Of a DNA stretch of 9,923 nt, positions 1 to 6,846 are shown in pieces. Position 1 is the stretch's first letter; every line of letters starts with the position of its first letter. Under the pieces are notes generated by a model. That model saw nothing but the letters and a program-made list of their open reading frames with translations. It was not told the DNA's origin and did not search any database. The translations under genes were made by a program, and so were the position numbers. The DNA comes from Clostridia bacterium (GTDB taxonomy: Bacteria; Bacillota; Clostridia; DUPQ01), in NCBI GenBank assembly GCA_028690885.1, contig JAQVAJ010000028.1:1-9923 (forward strand), given 5' to 3'.

Positions 1-1
1 G

Positions 2-73
2 GATGATTCATATTATTCTACACAATGGGATATTAACGGTATCAGTTTAAATATTTGTATAAAAAGAGTATAG
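2..73 (+). CDS. Probable 3' end of an upstream gene (5' truncated by the window)
   Basis: Reading from base 2 gives 23 codons, beginning DDSYYSTQWDING and ending in IKRV before a TAG at 71-73. The mixed, non-repetitive composition looks like the C-terminus of a real protein, and the other two plus frames close quickly. The piece is too short to assign a family or function. No clear terminator hairpin follows before the promoter at 139-167. The call rests only on reading-frame appearance and could be chance. Confidence 0.35.
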   Translation, partial: DDSYYSTQWDINGISLNICIKRV

Positions 74-138
74 CTTAGATTATATATACGATATTTATGA
101 AAATATAGCTTAATCATCTTATGAAACATTATAATTTG

Positions 139-167
139 TTGAATTTTACGATTAAATATTGTAATAT
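139..167 (+). promoter_or_regulatory. Sigma-A type promoter for the 201-6074 gene run
   Basis: A -35 box TTGAAT (139-144) and a -10 box TAATAT (162-167) are separated by exactly 17 bases. Transcription would begin near 173-175, leaving a short leader of about 27 bases ahead of the ATG at 201. The -35 differs from TTGACA at two positions, and the -10 keeps the key first T, second A and last T. The surrounding AT-richness raises the chance of a random match, but spacing and placement fit. Confidence 0.55.
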
Positions 168-200
168 AAACTTTGACTTGGCACAAAGAAGGAAGGTATT

Positions 201-1277
201 ATGAAACAATTAAAAATAGCGATAATAGGACAAGGAAGAAGCGGATATTCAATTCACGGTTCATTCTTTTTAAAGCAACCAGAAAAATTCAAGGTAGTAG
301 CTGTTGTAGACTTGATTGAAAAAAGAAGAAATCTTGCAAAACAAAGATATGGTGATGATGTATTAGTATTTGAAAATTACCAAGACCTATTCAGCACTAC
401 ACAAGAAATTGATTTTGTAGTAAATGCATCTTATAGCCATATGCACTATAGCATATCAAAGGATCTTCTTGAACATGGATTTAATGTATTAAGTGAAAAA
501 CCCTTCTGTAAAACTGCAAATGAGGTAAATGATCTTATTGATACAGCAAAAAAGAATAATAGGATGCTTGCAGTATTTCAAAATTCAAGATATGCATCAT
601 ATTTTCTGAAAGTCCAGGAGATTATAAAATCAAAAGTTTTAGGTGATATAATTCAGATAAGTATTGATTTTTCAGGATTTGCCAGAAGATGGGATTGGCA
701 GACATTACAATCATATAATGGAGGCAATCTTTACAATACAGGACCACATCCATTGGATCAAGCATTGCAGCTTTTTGGTGATGGAGAACCTAAAGTTAAA
801 GCATTCATGAACAGAGCAAATACATTCGGTGATGCTGAAGATTATGTTAAAGTTTTACTTTATGGGGACAATAAACCTGTTATAGACCTGGAAATTTCAT
901 CTTGCCAGGGATACAAACCCTTTACCTATAATATACAGGCAACAAGAGGAGCGCTAAACGGAAGTATGACTGAGATAGACTGGAAATATTTCAAAGAGGA
1001 TGAATGTGAAAATCAGACATTGAAGATATCTTTCGATAAACCAGATTCTGACACACCAGCTTACTGTTCTGAATCATTAAACTGGCATGAAATGCACTGG
1101 GATGACAAAGGCGAGGAGTACGGAACATTTTTTAGCATGACAAAAAGATTTTATGAAATGCTATATAACCATATAGTTAATGGAAGTGAACTTGAAGTTA
1201 CTCCTTTACAAGTATTAAAACAGATTAAAGTAATTGAAGAAGCTCATAAACAGAATCCATTATCTAAAAAGTATTAG
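201..1277 (+). CDS. Gfo/Idh/MocA family NAD(P)-dependent oxidoreductase
   Basis: This 358-residue protein has the two-domain layout of the glucose-fructose oxidoreductase / inositol dehydrogenase / MocA family. The N-terminal Rossmann fold carries the dinucleotide loop G10-Q-G-R-S-G15. The family EKP motif is at E99-K100-P101, whose lysine helps bind cofactor and substrate. The C-terminal sheet domain holds GPHPLD at 181-186, where H183 is the likely catalytic histidine. Members oxidise or reduce a hydroxyl on sugars, inositols or related polyols in the cytoplasm, but the substrate cannot be read from sequence. The length is normal. The ATG at 201 follows a strong Shine-Dalgarno AAGGAAGG (189-196). 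The gene is first in a tight run, and its stop overlaps the ribosome binding site of the next gene. Family assignment is secure; the specific reaction is unknown. Confidence 0.9.
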   Translation: MKQLKIAIIGQGRSGYSIHGSFFLKQPEKFKVVAVVDLIEKRRNLAKQRYGDDVLVFENYQDLFSTTQEIDFVVNASYSHMHYSISKDLLEHGFNVLSEKPFCKTANEVNDLIDTAKKNNRMLAVFQNSRYASYFLKVQEIIKSKVLGDIIQISIDFSGFARRWDWQTLQSYNGGNLYNTGPHPLDQALQLFGDGEPKVKAFMNRANTFGDAEDYVKVLLYGDNKPVIDLEISSCQGYKPFTYNIQATRGALNGSMTEIDWKYFKEDECENQTLKISFDKPDSDTPAYCSESLNWHEMHWDDKGEEYGTFFSMTKRFYEMLYNHIVNGSELEVTPLQVLKQIKVIEEAHKQNPLSKKY

Positions 1278-1285
1278 GAGTTAAT

Positions 1286-3187
1286 ATGAATAAAAACAAA
1301 GATACAGATAAGTCTTTAGTTGATGAACAATCATTAAGTTCAGAAAAAGAAGATATAATTAATGTTGAAAGTACAGATAAAAAAATAAAAGCTGATAAAT
1401 TTAAAACTTTCCTTAAAAAGAATGGATTTTATCTTGGCCTTGCAACGCTAGTTTTAATAATGGCAGTAGTACTTATTTTCGATGCTAATCGAAAACTAAA
1501 AGGAGATATTCCTTTTGATAATACTGTGTATGTTATCGGAGATAATTCGATATCCCTTGTAAAACATGATGAAGAACCTATAGTTCTGACATCCACTTTA
1601 TTCAAGGATTATAAAGATCAGCAGCTAGGTTTAGAAGCTCATAATGGAATTCTGATGAGTAATGATGAAGAGAAAATAATGTATGTAGATGAACTTCATC
1701 TTATAAACAACGATGAGTTTTCTCAATCAAGGCTTATTGGTACATTAAGGCTCTTTGATGGAACTAGCAACATTAAAATCTCTGATGAAGCCAGTTTTTA
1801 TTATGTAGTAAATGATGATTTTAATACTGTTATATATAAAAAGTATAGGGTAAGTGATGATAATAAAACTCTAATCAACGATTTATATAAATTTGATTTA
1901 ATAACAAAAGAATCTGTTTTAATTAAAGAAGATGTAGATACAGACATTTTTTCTTTGAGTAATGATGGTAAAGTTTGCGTATTTCTTGACGATTATGCAA
2001 AAAGTTATGTTGAAAACGGAGAACCAACATATTCCTTATACAGATATGAAGATGGAAAAACTGTTCTTGTATCTGACAATGTATATAATATGGAAGCTTC
2101 AGTATCAACAGGTAATGCGGATTTAAATTATCCATTGATAAACAAGGACGGTAAAAAGATAATATATGCTATCGTTAATTATGTCGTTATGACACAAGAC
2201 GAAGAACAGACAAATGAAACAGAAGTAAATAATGATAAGATAAAAGTATATCCTACATTTGATATGTATATGTATGATGATGGCAACAATGAGCTTGTAG
2301 CAAAAAGCTGTGCACAGCTTCTAGTTTCATATGACTTTTCTCAAATGATATATATTGATGGAATAGTTGACCATATCGACAAATATGATGAAATGGGATT
2401 TGGCGGAACATATTATCACTACAATTTATTAACTAATGAAAAGACAATTGTCTCAGATTATGTATTTGGATTTGTTCCAAGAAATGTTATCGGATATGTG
2501 GATAATGAGTATATTGATGCAAATTTCTATTTTAAACAATACAATATTGACGATAATACAGCTCATTTATATACCTACAGGGATGGGAAACATATACTGA
2601 TAGATAAAGAAGTTTCTGTTGGTTCTGATGAAGAACTAAAGCTAGACTTTGTTACATTTTCTGATGACTATAAAACAGTTTTTGTATTTAAATCATACAT
2701 AAGCAAAACAAGCAGTCTTTTATACAGATATTCAATTAGATCTACTGGAAATGTTATTGAGTATATGTGCGAAGAGAAGTACATTATTAACAAAATTAAA
2801 TTGACAACAGATGAAGATTATCTGGTATATAATGCTGAAGGCAGATTAGTAATTTTATCTTCAGATAATACTAAAAAGACTATTGAGAGAGAAGGTGTAA
2901 ATTCTTTTGATATAACTGAAGGAGGAAGATACATTTACTACTATAAAGAGACTTCAATTGGTGCAGGTGCAGTATATTATTATGACCTTCATGAAGGAAA
3001 AGAATCAGTCAAATTAGTAAATGATGTTAATGAAGTATGGAATTATCAGGATAATATGGTAATGTTCAGAATTAATACGGATTACAATACAATGACAGGT
3101 GACTTATATCTCACAGATTTTGATCAGTTTGAATATCTGTCACCAAATGTATATGCGCAAATAAGAACAAAGATAACAGAAAGGTAA
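1286..3187 (+). CDS. Membrane-anchored protein with a large propeller-like extracellular domain, function unknown
   Basis: I do not recognise a named family for this 633-residue protein. Residues 1-46 are charged and lysine-rich and probably cytoplasmic. Residues about 47-65 form one strongly hydrophobic helix (GFYLGLATLVLIMAVVLIF). The remaining ~565 residues would lie outside the cell. That part is rich in Y, D, N and short beta-strands and contains recurring blocks of the form Y-x-Y-x-D-G-(K/N)-x-x-L-(V/I), seen at 252-262, 328-338 and 429-439 with weaker copies elsewhere. This resembles blades of TolB- or WD-like beta-propellers. There is no lipobox, LPXTG sorting signal or obvious catalytic motif. 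The start ATG follows AGGAG (1276-1280), which overlaps the upstream TAG, suggesting translational coupling. The last codons carry the ribosome binding site for RNase J. The propeller fold is an inference from repeats; a sensor or binding role is only a guess. Confidence 0.8.
   Translation: MNKNKDTDKSLVDEQSLSSEKEDIINVESTDKKIKADKFKTFLKKNGFYLGLATLVLIMAVVLIFDANRKLKGDIPFDNTVYVIGDNSISLVKHDEEPIVLTSTLFKDYKDQQLGLEAHNGILMSNDEEKIMYVDELHLINNDEFSQSRLIGTLRLFDGTSNIKISDEASFYYVVNDDFNTVIYKKYRVSDDNKTLINDLYKFDLITKESVLIKEDVDTDIFSLSNDGKVCVFLDDYAKSYVENGEPTYSLYRYEDGKTVLVSDNVYNMEASVSTGNADLNYPLINKDGKKIIYAIVNYVVMTQDEEQTNETEVNNDKIKVYPTFDMYMYDDGNNELVAKSCAQLLVSYDFSQMIYIDGIVDHIDKYDEMGFGGTYYHYNLLTNEKTIVSDYVFGFVPRNVIGYVDNEYIDANFYFKQYNIDDNTAHLYTYRDGKHILIDKEVSVGSDEELKLDFVTFSDDYKTVFVFKSYISKTSSLLYRYSIRSTGNVIEYMCEEKYIINKIKLTTDEDYLVYNAEGRLVILSSDNTKKTIEREGVNSFDITEGGRYIYYYKETSIGAGAVYYYDLHEGKESVKLVNDVNEVWNYQDNMVMFRINTDYNTMTGDLYLTDFDQFEYLSPNVYAQIRTKITER
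3178..3184 (+). promoter_or_regulatory. Shine-Dalgarno site supporting an AUU start of RNase J
   Basis: AGAAAGG here matches the first seven bases of the 16S-complementary string AGAAAGGAGG. It lies inside the final codons of the upstream gene, whose TAA is at 3185-3187. Aligned to the full string, which would end at 3187, it leaves 7 bases before ATT at 3195-3197, the optimal distance. It therefore decides the start chosen for the RNase J gene. Confidence 0.55.
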
Positions 3188-3194
3188 AAACGAA

Positions 3195-4847
3195 ATTACA
3201 ACTTTAAGAATAATTCCGCTTGGCGGATTAAATGAAATTGGGAAGAATCTTACTGTTTTTGAGTACAAAAATGACATTTTGATACTTGATTGCGGTATAA
3301 CATTTCCACAAGAGGATATGCCCGGTGTTGATATTGTAATACCAGATATGTCTTACTTAATAAAAAACAAACACAAAATCAGAGGTATTGTTATTACTCA
3401 TGGTCATGAAGATCATATTGGTGCAGTGGGTTATTTGTTAAAAGAGGTTAATGTTCCGGTATATGGAGCAAAACTTGCTTTAGGATTGCTTGAATCTAAA
3501 TTAAATGAAATGGGATTATTGAGCATTGCTAAACTCAATGTTGTTGATTCAAACTCAAAAGTATCAATTGGATGTTTTAAAGCTGAATTTATACCAGTAA
3601 ATCATAGTATTCCAGATACATATGCAGTTGTTTTAACTACACCTGTAGGAATAATACTTCACACTGCAGATTTTAAGATTGATTTCAATCCAGTTAATGA
3701 AAGAGTTGCTGACTTAAATAGATTTTCCGAAGTTGGAAATAGGAATGTTTTATTGATGCTTGCTGATAGTACAAATGCAACAAAAGAAGGTCATAGCATG
3801 AGTGAGAAAGCTGTTGGAGAGTCACTTGATAATTTAATTGGAAGATCATCTTCAAGGATAATTATTGCATCTTTTGCTTCAAACATCAACAGAATACAAC
3901 AAGTGTTAAATCTAGCTGAGAAGTATCGTAAAAAGGTTTGTATATTTGGTTACAGCATGAGAAACAACATTAAAAAATCTATTGAATTAGGGTACATAAA
4001 AGTTAAAAAGGGTATTTTAATTGAAGAATTTGAAATAAAGAATTATAAATCAAAAGATCTGCTTTTAATAGTAACAGGATCCCAAGGTGAAACCAATTCC
4101 GCACTTTCTAAGATAGCATTCAAGCGACACCAGAAGATAAGCATTGACAAAAATGATTTAGTTATTAGATCTGCATCTGTTATACCAGGTAATGAGAAAT
4201 TCTTATATAGAGTAATAAATGAACTTTTTAGAAGAGGAGCAAATGTTATTTACCAGTCGTTAAGTGATGTACACGCTTCAGGACACGCCTATAAGCAGGA
4301 ATTGAGGCTTTTAATTACTCTTGTTCGTCCTAAGTACTATATGCCTGTGCATGGCGAATTTATGCATATGGAGAGCAATGCAATGATTGCCATGGATATG
4401 GGAATCAATGAGAAAAATATCTTTTTACTTGAAAATGGAGATGTAATGAAAGTATCTTCTAGTAAAATTACAGTAGATGAAAAGATAACAGTAGGAGCTT
4501 CTTTCATTGATGGGTCTGGTGTTGGCGATTTAGGAGATGATGTACTTAAGGAAAGAATGATATTAGCACAAGATGGTATATTGAATATTTCCGCAGTTAT
4601 TGACAAAACAACAAGATACTTAAAAGCAGAACCTATAATTACTGCAAAGGGATTTATGTACGAAAAAGAATCAGATGATTTGATGAGAATGATAAAGATA
4701 ATGTTGAAAGAGGATTTTGATAAATATCAAAAATCAACTTTACATATAAGTGATCTGCATAACATTATCAAAAAACGTTTACGCAGTTATCTGTATCAGG
4801 AAACCAAACGAAATCCGGTTGTATTACCGGTAATAATAGAGGTGTAG
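3195..4847 (+). CDS. rnj: Ribonuclease J (5'-3' exo-/endoribonuclease), probable AUU start
   Basis: RNase J degrades and matures mRNA and rRNA in the cytoplasm, using two metal ions in a metallo-beta-lactamase/beta-CASP fold. Numbered from ATT 3195 (550 residues; family usually about 550-560), the sequence shows RIIPLGGLNEIGKN at the N-terminus, the metal motif HGHEDH at 69-74, H137 in NHSIPDT, H156 and D159 in HTADF, the beta-CASP segment around 215-340, H360 in SDVHASGHA, H386 in PVHGEF, and a C-terminal domain from about 445. All expected metal ligands are present. The first ATG/GTG/TTG-type codon in frame is TTG 3279, which would delete the conserved first strand and loop. The frame is open back to a stop at 3174-3176, and between there and RIIPLGG the only plausible initiator is AUU 3195, with a well-placed ribosome binding site. 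The function is secure; the start codon is an inference. tyrS begins 3 bases after the stop. Confidence 0.9.
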   Translation: MTTLRIIPLGGLNEIGKNLTVFEYKNDILILDCGITFPQEDMPGVDIVIPDMSYLIKNKHKIRGIVITHGHEDHIGAVGYLLKEVNVPVYGAKLALGLLESKLNEMGLLSIAKLNVVDSNSKVSIGCFKAEFIPVNHSIPDTYAVVLTTPVGIILHTADFKIDFNPVNERVADLNRFSEVGNRNVLLMLADSTNATKEGHSMSEKAVGESLDNLIGRSSSRIIIASFASNINRIQQVLNLAEKYRKKVCIFGYSMRNNIKKSIELGYIKVKKGILIEEFEIKNYKSKDLLLIVTGSQGETNSALSKIAFKRHQKISIDKNDLVIRSASVIPGNEKFLYRVINELFRRGANVIYQSLSDVHASGHAYKQELRLLITLVRPKYYMPVHGEFMHMESNAMIAMDMGINEKNIFLLENGDVMKVSSSKITVDEKITVGASFIDGSGVGDLGDDVLKERMILAQDGILNISAVIDKTTRYLKAEPIITAKGFMYEKESDDLMRMIKIMLKEDFDKYQKSTLHISDLHNIIKKRLRSYLYQETKRNPVVLPVIIEV

Positions 4848-4850
4848 TTA

Positions 4851-6074
4851 ATGAAAGTATATGACATTTTAGAACAAAGAGGATTTATTGCCCAGTCGAC
4901 TGATGTGCAGAAAATAAAGCATCTGCTAAATAATGAAAAAGTAACATTTTATATAGGATTTGACCCTACTGCTGATAGCCTTCATGTAGGACATTTTCTT
5001 CAGCTAATAGTAATGAGTCATCTTCAAAAAGCAGGTCACAAACCAATAGCATTATTAGGTGGAGGTACCGCTATGGTCGGTGACCCAACAGGAAAAACTG
5101 ACATGAGAAGAATTATGACTAGAGAAGAAATTGATTATAATGCAAATTGCTTTAAAAAACAGATGTCAAAATTTATTGATTTTTCTGATGATAATGCAAT
5201 TATGGTTGACAATTATGAATGGTTATCAAAACTTGAATATATTCCATTTTTAAGAGAAATCGGAATGCATTTTTCTGTTAACAGGATGCTTACTGCAGAA
5301 TGCTTCAAATCCAGAATGGAAAAAGGTTTATCTTTTATTGAGTTTAATTATATGTTAATGCAAAGTTATGATTTTCTGTTGTTAAAAAGAAAATACGGTT
5401 GTAAACTTCAGCTTGGTGGAGACGATCAATGGAGCAACATCATTCAAGGAGTAGATTTAATAAGGAGAAAGGATTCAGATGAGGCATTTGGAATGACCTT
5501 TAATCTTCTAACTACAAATGAAGGCAAGAAAATGGGGAAGACTGAAAAAGGCGCTATATGGCTTGATGAAGAAAAAACATCGCCTTTTGATTTCTATCAG
5601 TATTGGAGAAATATTGATGATGCTGAAGTTATAAAATGTATTAAACTTCTTACATTTGTACCAATGAATCAGATAGAAGAGCTTTCTGCTCTTAAAGACA
5701 AAGAAATAAACAAAGCAAAAGAAGTTTTGGCTTATGAAGTAACTAAGATTGTCCATGGAGAGCAAAAGGCTTCTGCTGCTCAAGATTCTTCCAGAGCATT
5801 ATTCTCAAATATAGGACAAGCTGATGATATGCCTTCTATGCTTGTAACAGAAAAGATGTTGGAAGATGGGTTTGATGTATTGCAAGCACTTGAATCAGCA
5901 AATTTCATAAAATCAAACAGCGAAGGAAGAAGACTTATTCAAGATAAATGCGTTTTATTGAATAATGAGGTTATAGAAGACTTTAAGTTTCTTATTACTA
6001 AAGGGAATTTTGAGGATAACGAGCTTTTATTAAGGAAGGGAAAAAAGAAATATTTTAAATTTATTCTTAAATAA
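4851..6074 (+). CDS. tyrS: Tyrosine--tRNA ligase
   Basis: This class Ic synthetase activates tyrosine with ATP and charges tRNA-Tyr in the cytoplasm, acting as a homodimer. It has 407 residues, close to the usual ~420. The sequence shows YIGFDPT at 34-40, the HIGH-type signature HVGH at 45-48, the tyrosine-site segment GGDDQW at 189-194 and the KMSKS-type loop KMGKT at 227-231. A C-terminal S4-like RNA-binding domain runs from about 341, including SNSEGRRLIQDK. KMGKT is a normal variant for bacterial TyrRS. The ATG follows AGAGGTG (4838-4844), which lies in the last codons of rnj, so translation is probably coupled. Only 3 bases separate it from rnj, so there is no room for a T-box leader directly upstream. 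It would be expressed from the promoter at 139-167 or an internal promoter I did not find. Confidence 0.97.
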   Translation: MKVYDILEQRGFIAQSTDVQKIKHLLNNEKVTFYIGFDPTADSLHVGHFLQLIVMSHLQKAGHKPIALLGGGTAMVGDPTGKTDMRRIMTREEIDYNANCFKKQMSKFIDFSDDNAIMVDNYEWLSKLEYIPFLREIGMHFSVNRMLTAECFKSRMEKGLSFIEFNYMLMQSYDFLLLKRKYGCKLQLGGDDQWSNIIQGVDLIRRKDSDEAFGMTFNLLTTNEGKKMGKTEKGAIWLDEEKTSPFDFYQYWRNIDDAEVIKCIKLLTFVPMNQIEELSALKDKEINKAKEVLAYEVTKIVHGEQKASAAQDSSRALFSNIGQADDMPSMLVTEKMLEDGFDVLQALESANFIKSNSEGRRLIQDKCVLLNNEVIEDFKFLITKGNFEDNELLLRKGKKKYFKFILK

Positions 6075-6086
6075 TCAAAATTGATG

Positions 6087-6115
6087 TTGCAATATTTTGT
6101 ATTATTTGGTTTAAT
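6087..6115 (+). promoter_or_regulatory. Possible promoter for the corrinoid protein gene
   Basis: TTGCAA (6087-6092) and TTTAAT (6110-6115) are 17 bases apart in the 76-base gap after tyrS, placing a start site near 6121-6123. The -35 matches consensus at four of six positions and the -10 at five of six. No terminator is visible between tyrS and this gene, so it may instead be read through from the upstream run. Confidence 0.35.
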
Positions 6116-6137
6116 AGATACTAATTTGAAAGTTATT

Positions 6138-6143
6138 GGAGGG
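6138..6143 (+). promoter_or_regulatory. Strong Shine-Dalgarno that fixes the corrinoid protein start at 6151
   Basis: GGAGGG at 6138-6143 sits 7 bases before ATG 6151. A longer reading from TTG 6136 is in frame, but that TTG overlaps this ribosome binding site and has no good site of its own. The ATG is therefore the real start. Confidence 0.85.
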
Positions 6144-6150
6144 TAAAAAT

Positions 6151-6783
6151 ATGATTTTTGATGATATTTCGATGGCACTACAGAAAGGCCGCAAGAAAGA
6201 TGTTGAAGCATTAGTGCAGCAGGCTATAGATGAAAAGCTTTCTGTTAAGGATATCTTGAACAAAGGATTACTTGCAGGAATGGATATAGTCGGCGAGAAA
6301 TTCAAAAATAACGAACTGTACGTTCCTGATGTTTTAGTTGCAGCAAGAGCAATGAATGCTGGTACAGCACTGATTAAACCATTACTTGCTGAAGCAGGTG
6401 TGGAATCAATTGGCCGAGTTGTAATCGGAACAGTATTAGGTGATTTGCATGATATAGGCAAAAACCTTGTTAAGATGATGATGGAAGGAAAAGGGTTTGA
6501 AGTTATTGATTTGGGCGTCAATGTTTCTGCTGAACAGTTTGTTCAGGGTGCTATTGATAATAATGCAAGTATAATTGCTTGTTCAGCTCTTCTCACAACA
6601 ACAATGGGCGAGATGGCTAATGTTGTAAAAGTAGCTACTGAAAAAGGCGTTAGAGATAAATTGACCATTATGGTAGGTGGAGCTCCAGTTAACGAATCAT
6701 ATAAGAATTCAATAGGAGCTGATTTATATACTCCTGATGCTGCAAGCGCTGCAGAACAAGCTGCGAAAACAGTATTGAACTAA
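6151..6783 (+). CDS. Corrinoid (B12-binding) protein of a methyltransferase system, MtmC/MtbC/MttC-like
   Basis: Such proteins carry a methyl group on cobalt of a bound corrinoid, receiving it from a substrate-specific methyltransferase and passing it to tetrahydrofolate (bacteria) or coenzyme M (methanogens). The 210 residues match the family size. Residues about 4-85 form the helical cap domain. The Rossmann-like B12 domain follows, with D98-L-H100-D-I-G103 (H100 is the lower cobalt ligand), then LV(K) after GKN, the S145-A-L147 motif and GG at 176-177. These are the usual contacts to the corrinoid. There is no N-terminal extension and no fused methyltransferase. No partner methyltransferase or corrinoid reductive activator lies beside it: tyrS is upstream and a terminator follows. 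The substrate (methylamines, betaine-like compounds, methanol or methoxyaromatics) cannot be decided from this protein alone. Confidence 0.92.
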   Translation: MIFDDISMALQKGRKKDVEALVQQAIDEKLSVKDILNKGLLAGMDIVGEKFKNNELYVPDVLVAARAMNAGTALIKPLLAEAGVESIGRVVIGTVLGDLHDIGKNLVKMMMEGKGFEVIDLGVNVSAEQFVQGAIDNNASIIACSALLTTTMGEMANVVKVATEKGVRDKLTIMVGGAPVNESYKNSIGADLYTPDAASAAEQAAKTVLN

Positions 6784-6811
6784 ATTTAACTGTAACATAT
6801 TTAGCTAATTA

Positions 6812-6835
6812 AAAAGGATGATTATTCATCCTTTT
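6812..6835. terminator. Bidirectional intrinsic terminator between convergent genes
   Basis: AAAAGGATGA (6812-6821) pairs perfectly with TCATCCTTTT (6826-6835) around a 4-base TTAT loop. On the plus strand the stem runs into an ATTTTTTTA tract. On the minus strand it is followed by TTAATTAG after the run of T from the stem. It sits 28 bases after the corrinoid gene stop and 11 bases beyond the tmcAL stop, so it can serve both. Confidence 0.9.
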
Positions 6836-6846
6836 ATTTTTTTATG

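Noticed and set aside
71..100. Read-through of TAG at 71-73 as pyrrolysine or suppression, prompted by the corrinoid protein in the window
   Set aside because: The frame ends again at a TGA within ten codons, and nothing in the continuation looks like a conserved protein.
173..202. Second promoter TTGACT (173-178) with TATTAT (197-202)
   Set aside because: The -10 would overlap the start codon, so the transcript would begin inside the gene and lose its ribosome binding site.
3279..3281. TTG as the start of RNase J
   Set aside because: It lies inside the conserved metallo-beta-lactamase core and would delete RIIPLGGLNEIGKN, which is encoded in frame just upstream. No convincing ribosome binding site precedes it.
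5532..5546. Degenerate KMSKS motif (KMGKT) in TyrRS as a possible defect
   Set aside because: Bacterial tyrosyl-tRNA synthetases normally carry K(F/M)GKT here, so it is an ordinary variant.
6136..6138. TTG as the start of the corrinoid protein
   Set aside because: It overlaps the Shine-Dalgarno GGAGGG used by ATG 6151. The family N-terminus fits the shorter form.
6111..6521. Minus-strand open frame of 136 codons opposite the corrinoid protein
   Set aside because: It is antisense to a gene with clear B12 motifs and its composition looks like a shadow of that gene. The other antisense frames at 1923-2135, 4337-4606, 5508-5783, 5939-6211 and plus-strand 7521-7721 were rejected for the same reason.
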